Positions 23,201 to 35,200 of a DNA stretch of 64,000 nucleotides are shown piece after piece. Each line of letters starts with the position of its first letter. Positions within the stretch are counted from its first letter, which is position 1. The stretch is from contig JASEVX010000010.1 in NCBI GenBank assembly GCA_031761405.1, positions 9,934,724 through 9,998,723 of the forward strand. The letters are read 5' to 3'. A program made the translations under genes and the position numbers. This stretch comes from Serripes groenlandicus. Its lineage: Eukaryota; Mollusca; Bivalvia; Cardiida; Cardiidae. The notes beneath the pieces were generated by a model. It searched no databases. It saw only the letters and a program-made list of their open reading frames with translations, and was not told the origin of the DNA.

Positions 23201-26200
23201 ACGACTTTGAGGCGAAAATGTGTAGCCAAAAAGATGGAAAATCTCTATAATTGTAGGTATAATTACAGGAAAAATTCGTCCGCTACAGATCTCGGTCAGT
23301 CAGAAAGCGTCTATATGTGGGAAAGGGTTATCATCAAGAAAAAATTTCCTACAAAGACAAACAACATTTCACGTCCATGTTGTGTAACGTAATACAACCA
23401 GTTAAGTACGGGGAATTGTTAAAGCAGAAAACTGCCAACCTTGGAGAGGCTAGAGATATGAGAAATCCATTTGGCAGTGGTGTATATTGATTTTCAGCCT
23501 GAACAAATAGATATTAAAGTATGAGAGAATCTTTGAACCTTTACCCTACGGAACTCCTGGAAAAAGGAATCTACACTAGCTGTCCTGAAATAAAATGACC
23601 CTTTTTCAGCAATATATATATAAAGTGAATTCAACCTGTCTTTAAAGACAACCCAATGGGAAAAGAACAATTTGGTCTTTAAATAAATGTACGGGGTCAT
23701 TTATGCAGGAAATTAGTAAAATAAAAGTGGGTTGCTATATATATAGACAGGGAATTGCTATACAAAGGTGGCATTTAGCACAGGTTTGACTAGTTTCTTG
23801 CCAGTGATTTCTTAGAGTGGTGTCTAAGACAGATTTCAACGGGTTTTCAGTCATATATCACAGTGAATCCTGGTTAACCCTTTCCTTCATATAGACGCTT
23901 TCTGACGCCTCTGCAGCAGATGGCTTTTTGCGAACATAGTGACAAAAGAAGAAATTGCACAAAACGTGCAATTTCTCCTTTTGACACAATGTTTTCCACT
24001 TTTCGTCATAGGTTATCCATTCAATTATGGAGATTTTCTATGTTTTGACAAAATACGTTCAATTTAGTCGTCTGCTGCAGAATTGGCGTATGAGGGAGAG
24101 GGTTAAATAAAACCAGTTCTACAGGTGCTAGTATATTTATCTTAACACAGATAAGTCAGCCATAATGCAAACCTGAGAACCAAAGAGGAAAGCAACTTTT
24201 GGAATGGTAATTAAGTCTTTGGTAAGACCCGGCCCTGAAGATCAAACCGGGGTCTCCCTTTCACAAGGTTGATACGCTGACCATTATTCCGTTGTTAGTT
24301 CATTTACAACTGACTGCCTTTGTGGTGTTTTAACCCTTTCCCTCATACGACAGTGGACGATTTTGAACATTATTTTGTCAAAAATTAGAAAATCTCTATA
24401 ATTGAATGGATAACCTATAACTAAAAGTGGAAAACATTGTGGCAAAAGGAGAAATTGCTTGTTTTGCGCAATTTCTTCTTTTGTCACTATGTTTTCAAAA
24501 AGCTGTCTGCTGCTGAGGCATCAGAAAGCGTCTATATGAGGAAAAGGGTTAAGGTCTGATTGTCTGCCTTGAGGGCGAGAGGCCATGGGTGTGATCCCTG
24601 GTCCGGTCATGCCAAAATCTTAGTAGTATTGGTTTAATCCCTTCTTAGTTAATGGCGCTCACTGGGTTTTCGGGAAGAATTATGGCTGAGGTGATGGTGT
24701 TAGGGTAAATGAACCAGCAGTATTTGTAATTTACTCAGGAAGTGTCATGATATGACTGAAATACTGTTGAAAGCTGCATAAAGAAATATATTCAAATCAA
24801 ATTAAATATCATCCTATACAATTCTCGGCCCAGTCATACCCTTTATATTTTTATAATGGGAGATTGAGATGTCTTAAGTTCTCGATGTTTCTATATATAG
24901 TTGAAGCTCTCAAAAAAAAAATCTTCCATAGTGACAAAGAAATGCCTTAGAGAGCTGTTGCCTTTTATAGGCTAATTATGTTTTTAACCCTTTCCCTGAT
25001 ACAGATGACTTTGGATGGCCTTGCAGATAACATATGAAAACAATGACGACTGTTAAATAATCTAGACAAATGTTTTTTAAAAACTTGTTAATCTTAAAGT
25101 TCCATGAGTCAATAAAGTTGAAAGCATTGTGGCAAAAGGAGAAATTGTGAAATCATGTTTCAAAATTTGTAGGAAAATTTTGTCACGATCATAATTCAAC
25201 TTCAATCTATAGAGACTTTTCATTGTTTAAGCTTATAATGTTAAAAGATAAGGTCAAAGTGGAAGCTTTTAATGCTAACGGTTAAGGTCAAAGTGTTAGC
25301 TTATAATGCTCAAGGTTAATATCACAGTGTTTGGCAGAATTTAAATGTTATTGCGATATAAATTGAGATATCCACATTTCATTTAATGGATATTGGTACG
25401 GTAACCATAATGATCTGATATAGGGGTCAAGGTCAATGTTGCAGTGTTGTATTGAACTTGGTTCTTAAATTGCTGTATGAAGTTACAATGACATCCACAT
25501 TTTTATTATCAATAATATTTTGCAGTAATGATTTCCTTAATTATAAAATATGATGTGTCACACGCAATAGCCTTGATGTGTTGAAGGTCAAGGTCACTAT
25601 TCTAAATAATTATTATTATTGAAGTTTCTGTCAACTATGACCTATGAACGATTTTCTCAAAAGTTAATAGCAGAAAGACTGTTGATTACCAAGTACATGT
25701 ACTGTTTATGGTAACTACATTTTTATCATAATTATTACACATGTGGCCTGGACTTAACCCTTTCCCACCTGCAGACGCAGTTTGACGCAATAGCAGCAGA
25801 CGACTTTTGAAAACATTGTGGCCAATGTTGAAATTGCTCATGATGAGCAATTACACCTTTGGCCACAATGTTTTCAACTTTATTTAACAATTAAGCTATC
25901 TTTTATGGCGATTTTTTAGGTTTTTGTCACTGTGTTTTCACAGATGTCTGCTGCAGATTTGCTGTATGTGGGAAAGGGTTGACAGATGCTTTTTTGAAAC
26001 TTTTATATGACTAATTGGCAAATTGTGCAGTACCAGTTCAGACTGCATGAATGCACACTGGCTTATCTAGATCTACACCGGCCCTCAATAGCTTGCAAGA
26101 TTGGTTTTCGCAGACAGTTGCACATATTTGATTTTATACATATTTCGTTTTACACAATATGTCCTGTAAAACCTGGTATTTTGCTTCTTTTTGTGTCTTA

Positions 26201-29200
26201 AATTGTCTGCCAAATTGAGATGCATCATACATCATCTGGTTAACCCTTTCCCTCATATAAACGCTTTCTGACGCCTCTGCAGCAGACGGCTTTTTGAAAA
26301 CATAGTGACAAAAGAAGAAATTGCACAAAACGTGCAATTTCTCCTTTTGCCACAATGTTTTCCACTTTTTGTCATAGGTATATCCATTCAATTATGGAGA
26401 TTTTCTATGTTTTGACAAAATACGTTTAAAGTCATCTGCTGCAGAATTGTCGTATGAGGGAAAGGGGTAAGGGGTAAGGGATGAGGCGATCTACATAATT
26501 GATATTACCATGTCTGAACAGATACAGTAGAGTTTTCCTACAGTTGTTGGGATTAATTTTGGTATGTTTGTGCATATATTCAACAGAATGTTAAATCAAT
26601 AAAGTTATATATTTTACTGGGATATCAAATGTAATTTTTTGGGGCCAATTAACCCTTACCCTATACTAACCCTTCTCTGAGTACTTTATAATATAAACAC
26701 ATTTTGATGCATCTGCATTAAAAAACCTTGGTAACAACCCAAGTGATGAATGGGAAGCAAAGAAAGATGCATGCAGTTCTTCATTACGAGCAACTTCTCC
26801 ATCTGCCACAATGTTTTTAACTCTATTCAATAATATTTCCCTTTATAGAGATTTTCCATTTGCCAGAGTGTTTTCAAAAATCTTTGGCTTCAAATGATTC
26901 AGGATTTAGTGTCTGTATGAGGAAAAGGATGGACTCACCTGAGTCTTCAGTGTTTGCGTTCACAACATAAGACTCCATTTTGCCTAAGCCATGGCTCATT
27001 ATGAGGGGTCCTAGTATAAAATTGATAGAGGATAAAGTCATTGATTTTGAGACAGTTTTGATGTATGGGGCGATATTGATGGTGAAACACAATATACAAA
27101 AGGGCTGTGGCAAGCAAAAAGGGATTGGGGGCGGGGGTTATCTTGCTAAAATTACTGTTTTGACTTCATACAAGCGTGTGTTGGGTATGGCCCTTGTAGA
27201 TCTTTGATATAAATGGTGTTTTAAACCGCTTTAACCATTCCCCTTATATGACAATTCTGCAGCAGACGACTTTGAACATATTTTGTCAAAAAATAGAAAA
27301 TCTCTATAATTGACAGGATAACCTAAGACTAAAAGTGGAAAACATTGTGGCAAAAGGAGAAATTGCTCGTTTTGAGCAATTTCTTCTTTTGTCACTATGT
27401 TTTCAAAAAGCCATCTGCCGCAAAGGCGTCAGAAAGCGTCTATATGAGGGAAAGGGTTAATAGTATAATAGTTATATCAAAATGTTTCCTGGGAGAATTA
27501 CCAGTAGTACTGGTAGGTTTTACTCTGACACAATTAAGCCCATCAGTCGTAATGATAGCCCTGCAACCCTGAGTCCCAAGGAGTCAAGACACCGTTATCA
27601 TTCTTAGTTCTTTTAAGTATGACTCAATTAGTTATTGAATTTAAGTGTTCCGCTCTTGAGGCAGACGCTCTAACCATTACACTACCAAGGCCGTCACTTA
27701 TATGGATCCATGAGAAACAGATATATATATGTAAGCCTATCCTATGCTGGTTGGCTATGTGGTAAGGTGTAGGTCCTGATCAGTGTGTGCATCTACACAG
27801 TGCGCTCAAGATCCTCACTGTACACATAACATGATAAGCTGCTTTGCTTCTGTGAACTTGTATAGATTTTGATGAGTCGGCCATTCCCCCCCAAACAACA
27901 AATCTGCAGCAGACCACTTTGAAAAACATACAAGCAAAACTTTGGACCGTAATCAAATGAAAGACTTATTTATATATTTGATAAGAGTTGAAAACATTGT
28001 GGTAAAAGGATAAGTGTCTGATTATGAGTAGTTTCTCATTTCTCTGCTGCAGATCTGTGTCTGCAGATCTGTGTCTGCAAGTGGGAAAAGGTTAACCCTT
28101 TCCCTCATACGACAATTCTGCAGCAGACGACTTTGAACATATTTTGTCAAAAAATGGAAAGTCTCTATAATTGAATGGATAACCTATGACTAAAAGTGGA
28201 AAACATTGTGGCAAAAGGAGAAATTGCTCGTTTTGAGCAATTTCTTCTTTTTGTCACTATGTTTCCAAAATGCCGTCTGCTGCAGAGGCGTCAGAAAGTG
28301 TCTATATGAGGGAAAGGGTTAAGATGCGCTATGCTTCTGGTCTTTATCGTAATATTGCATCTTGGTCCAAATTGCGTTCTAAAATGCGATAAACTGAAAC
28401 TATTTGACAAGATGGTTTCATTTACTTAAATTAGAATGCTCATAAACTTGGAACCTCCTTTACATGACATAGTACAAATTGTTATGAATACCATATAAAT
28501 GATACAGTCTGAAGAGAATTGGGTCTATTCTGTTTTACTTCAACAAAGGCTTAACTATATTTGATAACAGGACATTGTTACATTGTTGTGGTTTCAAGTC
28601 ATAAGTACAGTCTACATTTTGAATAATCTATGGTGATCCATTATAATCTAATTTCCCTGAAGAACTGCATGCATCTCTCTTTGCTTCCCATTCATCACTT
28701 GGGAAAAATGTTACCAAGGTTTTGAACCCTATCCCACTTGCAGACGCAAGTTGACATATTTGCAGCAGAAGACATTTGAAAACATCGTTGCAACAAGAGA
28801 AATTGCTAATAATGAGCAATTTCACCTTTTGCAACAATGTTTTCACCTAATCAATGATTACAATTTAATATTCAAAGCGATTTTCCATTTGTTTGATTGG
28901 ATGTTTTTCAAAAGTTCTTTGATACAGGCAGATTAGTTGTATGAGGGAGTGTACGTTAACAAAGATGAGATCTGCTGATTTATTGTTGTCTGGACGTACT
29001 GACATCATAGTAAATTGTTTCCCCACAATTCATTGAGTAAAGTGGGCTGGAGTCTGATTCAAAATTGTATTTCCTGATCTGGTCGTTTTCTTTTGACCGC
29101 CCGTTTCCCAGATGCAACAATGTATCCACATGCAGCTGATGACTTTCAAAACATCTTTACAAGCGGATTGAAAAAAAATCTCTGTAGAGCCAAAAGTAGT

Positions 29201-32200
29201 CTGGTTTGGATGTGTCAAAATACGTCTACATGTGGGACAGTGTTAATCCTTTCCCTCATACGACAATTCTGCAGCAGACGACTTTGAACATATTTTGTCA
29301 AAAAATGGAATAATCTCTATAATTGAATGGATAACCTATGACAAAAAGTGGAAAACATTGTGGCAAAAGGAGAAATTGCACGTTCTGTGCAATTTCTTCT
29401 TTTGTCACTATGTTTTCAAAAAGCCGTCTGCTGCAGAGGCGTCAGAAAGCGTCCACATGTGGGAAAGTGTTAAGAGATACTAGCTTTGAATTATAGCTAA
29501 GGCCAATAGGGTCAAGTCAATTAAACCCTTTACCACATACAACAAATCTGCAGCAGACGACTTTGAACATGCCCGAAAAAAATTGGAAACTCCCTTTAAT
29601 TGAAAGTGCAATAATTGAATAGAGTTGAAAACATGGAGACAAAAGGAGAAATTGCTCGTTTTGAGCAATTTCTTCTTTAGTCGTCATGTTTTCAAAAAGA
29701 CGTCTGCTGCAGAGGTGTCAGAAATCTTCTATATGTGGGAAAGGGTTAAGAGCAAAGTGAATTGTTACCAAATTTCTTATTTTTATGTCAAAAATACATT
29801 ACCAGTCATTTAATACCTGATATATAATCTCTACACCCTTAATTCATCCAGAAAAAGAACTCGCCTTGCGTATTCCTCACGTATATGTGATATACACGGT
29901 TGCCCGTAAGAGCGGGCAAGCACGTGATATCTTGCCACTTTTAATTTCTGGATCCACCAGCTAGACAGCTAAGAATTTACACATTATTTTCTAATTATTC
30001 TTTTCTTGGCTTTTTAAGGCTTATTGCCTTATTTAGTTGTTCATTCAGTTAGGAAACTGCATTAACAGATATTCAACTGCATTTAAAGTTAAATTATTGT
30101 TGTAATTGCTTGTTTTTGTAGGCGACAGCTAGCTGAAAAGCTCGAGGTGGTTACCCCACCCATTATTTTCAGTTAATGTCTTCGGGTGCGGAACGTAATT
30201 GAGTTCAAGACTTAAAGTTAAACGATGAGTTTCCAATCCCGTTATAGATTATACTTATGATGTTTGTTGTACTTACATGTAATTATAACATAGACAAAAA
30301 TTTTGTTTATAGATTATATACGTTCCGGGTTGTCACTCGGGTAGAAAAATAAAAAGTAGAAAAAAAAAATTTAAATTTTTTTTTTTGGTTTTATTGTTGT
30401 GTTCTTTTCGTATATATTTGTATCATAAATATGTCACTTAGAGGTGAACGGAGGCGTGGCTCGTGTGGTCATGCTATTGACGCATGGGACACGCATCCGA
30501 ACTGTGTGGTTTGCTCAAAGGGCACACAGCTTTCACCGTGCGAGTACTGCTCTTCTTGGACTGTTTCTATTTGGAAACGGGCTGGGAAGGGTAAGACTAG
30601 CAAAAACAGGAAGGGTAAGAGTGCCCCTAAAAAAGGCGTCTCTGATATCTTCGAGTGAAGCGGAGTTCGAGGGGTTCTCCCAATCGGACTCCGCGACCGT
30701 GTTGAGTGGTTCAAAGGTTAAGGCTGTACCTTCTCCACTTAACACAAACGCACCTCCTAGTCTAGCTAGAGACGAAGAGGAGCGTGTTAAGGTAGCTTTG
30801 GATGCGCGTTGTTCTGTCGGGAAACTAAAGCCTTCGGGCCTGATACCGTATAGAAACAAGGTAGAGAGTGCTCAAAGAGATAGGAAGGCCGGTAGGGTCG
30901 CTGGAGTCATCTACACTTGAACCGCATTATCTGTCTCCTGGTGTTGCTTAACCAACACCACACTCTGAGCTACAGCAGTCTTCGGACGGCTGCAGAGTGC
31001 CGGATTACAATGTCTGCGGACAAAGTTTCCCGGAGACTTATGGTAGAACAGCCTCACAACTGCCTATCCCTAGTCAACCGGGTTTTGCTGGTGCTGGAAA
31101 GCAAAACCCATATGCCGTGGCGCGACAGGTCCCCGGGCAACCGGGGCGTCATCTAGCGATGACGCGACCTGTCACCGGTCAGTCATTTAGCCATGACACG
31201 ACCGGGCCAGTCAGTCAATTTGCCATGACTAGACAAGGTAGTCATTCACTTAGCGGTGAAATGACAGGGCTGCAGTCGAATAGCTACGGCGCGGCCAGGC
31301 AGACGGTCACTCATTTAAATATGACGCGACCAGGCAGACACTCATTTCACGATGACGTGGCTAGCCAATCAGTCTCGCATGTAGCCATGTCTAGACAAGG
31401 TGTGGATCAATCATTTAACTATGATACGACCAACCTACCGGTCACGCAGGTGAACATGACGCGGCAAGGAGATAGTCAATCATTTGGTAATGACGCGGCT
31501 AGTCTACCTGTCGGTTATGAAAACATCGCACGACCAGGCAGTCCGTCATTTGGCAATGACGCGGCTAGCCAGCCAGTCGCTTATGTAAACATGGCGCGAC
31601 CAGCCAATCGGTCACGCATGTGAACATGACACGATCAGGCAGTAGTCAGTCATTTGGTAATGATATGGCTAGCTTGCCTGTCGGTTATGTAAACATCGCA
31701 CGACCAGGCAGTCTATCATTTGGCAATGACACGACTAGCCAGCCAGTCGCTTATGTTAACATGGCGCGACCGGGCACGGGCTCTGTACTGGCTGACCGAA
31801 TTGATACTATTATCATTCTATCTCAGGTCAACAACAGAGTGGTGTTATGAATATTCAGAGTAGGTTAGCACCGAACTCTAATATTCAGCCGTATAGCTCC
31901 GAGTACGGGAATTACCGGTCGGAGAAATCCTTCCGTTCCCCAAAGGGAACTGTGCACTTCATTAAAGAGTGCCGGATTACGATGTCTGCGGACAAAGTTT
32001 TCCGGAGACTTTCGGTAGAGCAGCCTCACAACTGCCTATTCCTAGTCAACCGGGTTTTGCTGGTGCTGGAAAGCAAGACCCATATGCCATATGCCGTGGC
32101 ACGACAGGTCCCCGGGCAACCGTGGCGTCTTCTAGCGATGACGCGACCTGTCACCGGTCAGTCATTTAGCCATGACACGACCGGGCCAGTCAGTCAATTT

Positions 32201-35200
32201 GCCATGACTAGACAAGGTAGTCATTCACTTAGCGGTGATATGACAGGGCTGCAGTCGAATAGCTACGACGCGGCCAGGCAACGGTCACTCATTTAAATAT
32301 GACGCTACCAGGCAGTCACTCATTTCACGATGACGTGGCTAGCCAATCAGTCACGCATGTAGCCATGTCGAGACAAGGTTTGGATCAATCATTTAACTAT
32401 GATACGACCAACCAACCAGTCACGCAAGTGAACATGACGCGGCAGGGAGATAGTCAGTCATTTGGTAATGACGGGGCTAGGCTATCTGTAGGTTATGAAA
32501 ACATCTCACGACCAGCCAGTCGGTCATTTGTTAATGACGCAACTAGCCAGCCAATTGCTTAGGCAAACATGGCGCGTCCAGGCACGAGCTCTGTACTGAG
32601 TGACCGGATTGATACAAATTATCATTCCATAACAGGTCAACAACAGAGTGGGTGCACGAATAATCAGAGTATAGGTTACGGACCGACCTCTATTATTCAC
32701 CCGTCTGGCTCCGGGTATGGGAATTTTCGTGCAGAGAGATCCTTTCAATCCCCAAGGGAACTGTGTACATCTCTAAGATAACACTTTTCCCCAATTACCT
32801 TCCACCGGTCCATTCAATGGAACCGGTCGGAAATAGACGGGATTTCCAAACCTACCGAGAGCATCAAAAACCCAACGTTTTTTGGGATATCGAGGCATTC
32901 GGAGGGACATCTATTTAATAGACAGTCCTTGGAAAGGCAATCCCTGGAACAGAATACGTTAGCGCATTCTGATAAAGGGAGGGCTAAGCCGTCCCACAAA
33001 GGGGGAGAACCTCTCTATGGTCATCCCATTACCAAGGGGCTAAGAATCGGCAGCCTTCTAAATAAAGCACAACCCCTAGGCATTAACCCTGGGGATGCGC
33101 ACCTTTCTATGATCGTCCCAAGGCCGGAGATTACAGTCGGGTCCGCCTGTTGTTTTCATAGAGGAATGGGAAAGTGTCACAGAGGATCATTGGATCTTAT
33201 CTGTGATACAGGAAGGGTATCCAATTCCCTTCATTTCTTCTCCTCTGACAAGCGTGCCTATCGACATGTCGTCACGTCATTCGGCCGTGTCAAAAGTGAT
33301 TTCATCACGTCTTCTGTAAAAGAAGGCCATAGAGAGGGTTTTCAACCCCAATTATCGGGGTTTGATACAACCGTCTTTTCCTCGTCCCGAAGGAAGACGA
33401 TCGGTGGAGACCGGTTATAGATTTATCAGCTCTAAATCTATTGATTCCGGTCGAATCAACTATTTGGGAAGGCGACTGGGCGGTCTCTCTAGACCTCACA
33501 GACACCTATTACCACATTCCAATCGCTCCCTCGTCGAGGAAGTACTTTCGTTTTGTGGTAAATGACAAGGAACAGAGGATATTCACTATGTGAACTCTGA
33601 GACAGGGAGGTCAAGACCATCTCATACGTGAGCTCGGCCCCGACGGTTGATTCCATGCGATCTCATTCTTCTGCGGAAAAGGGATCTATGTCAAGGGATC
33701 AATTCATCGGTCATGACTCTAATTCAGAGCACTTCGGAAAAGGGATAATTCCTCGGTCATGACTCCTTCATAGTTCTAATGTGGAATCGAACACTGACCT
33801 TCCGGTTCAGAACCGGCTATAGGCAATCCTCTTGTCGTCGGGGAAACCCAAGACCCAGTCTTGTCTGACGAATAAGAGACATATCGGGATCAGTGCCCCA
33901 TATGATGATGAAACAATTTAGATCTAGACTCTAAATAATTATCATTGGCGGAAGGTTACTGCTTTCATTGCGTCCATAAGGCATTTCGGCGTATGCGGCG
34001 ACATCGTTTACACAGGGACAGAAACGTACAGCGACTTCTGCAAGGGCGTCCTTGGAACCCCAACCTGTGAAGACGCAAATAGACAGGCTAAGTTCTAGCC
34101 TAGCATTACGGGAACTAGCTAAGTTGGCATACAACCAAGTAGAGCACTGTCCCTAATCCGCAGCTATAGGGAAGCACTCCTCTCTATTAAATCTTCTAAC
34201 AAAGAATGATATAGAGTGGGTATCAACCTTTCATTCGGGCTTGATACAACTGTTTTTCTTCCTGTTTCTAAGAAAGACAGACAGTGAAAACCGGTAGTAG
34301 ACGTATCGACTCAGTTCGCGTCTAGTACGGCCGAGTAGTAAAATGGAACGTCCGTTTCACCAAGATCACGATCCGGAACGGCGGTCTGGGCGAGTTGTTA
34401 GACCTAACAGACGCCTAATACACGTACCGTTTGCGTTGTCATCGAGGAGTTACAGTTTGATTACCTGCGTTCGGAATTATTTCCCAAAACAGGCAAATCG
34501 GATCTAATTCCCTCGAGAATCCGATTCGTTTTCTGGTTCGGGATCAGTAAGTACGGGAAACAGCCCGATACATGCTTCACACCACACCCGAATTGTTTAC
34601 AGATATCGGGGCGGTGCGTTACAGCCTACGGCATGTTATTATATAGAGTAGACAACTTCATATGAATTCAGTTCTGCTAGCTTTCAATACTGAATGCTTA
34701 CGGAATTACCCGAGAAGTTCCGATTGATTCTGCAGTGGAATAATAATAAACAACTTCCGGTCTCAGTTTCACTGGCTGAACATAACCGTTACATCTTCCT
34801 TAGAAATAGACAGTTCTTACCGATTGATGTTATTAAGGTAGGTCAATCTCTCTGAACGTTCGTCGGAAACTACCGCTTCTTAAATTAGTAACTGAGACTT
34901 ATAAATTCGTCTTATTTGACGAACACAAGCAGGGAAGTGAGTTCTTTACTGTCATTAGAAACTAATTTCATTAGGTTTCACAGCCTGATGGTTAGAATTA
35001 GAAAAACCCATTGTAGGAGTTTAACTCCAAAATAGGATTTGTCTTGCGTCCTCTGGTCGCTTACAAGAGCTCCATACGAACCTCTTGAATCGACGTCTTT
35101 ACTTATAAAACCGTCTTTTTATTAGCTTTCGCTACAGCTCTTCGAAGGAGCAATTTAAACGCTCTGTCTGTAGAAACCGGGAATGTCAGATTCATTGAAT

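Noticed and set aside
32929..33420. 163-codon open frame in the DIRS element
   Set aside because: The recognisable RT residues lie in the two other frames over the same region, so this frame is a shadow.
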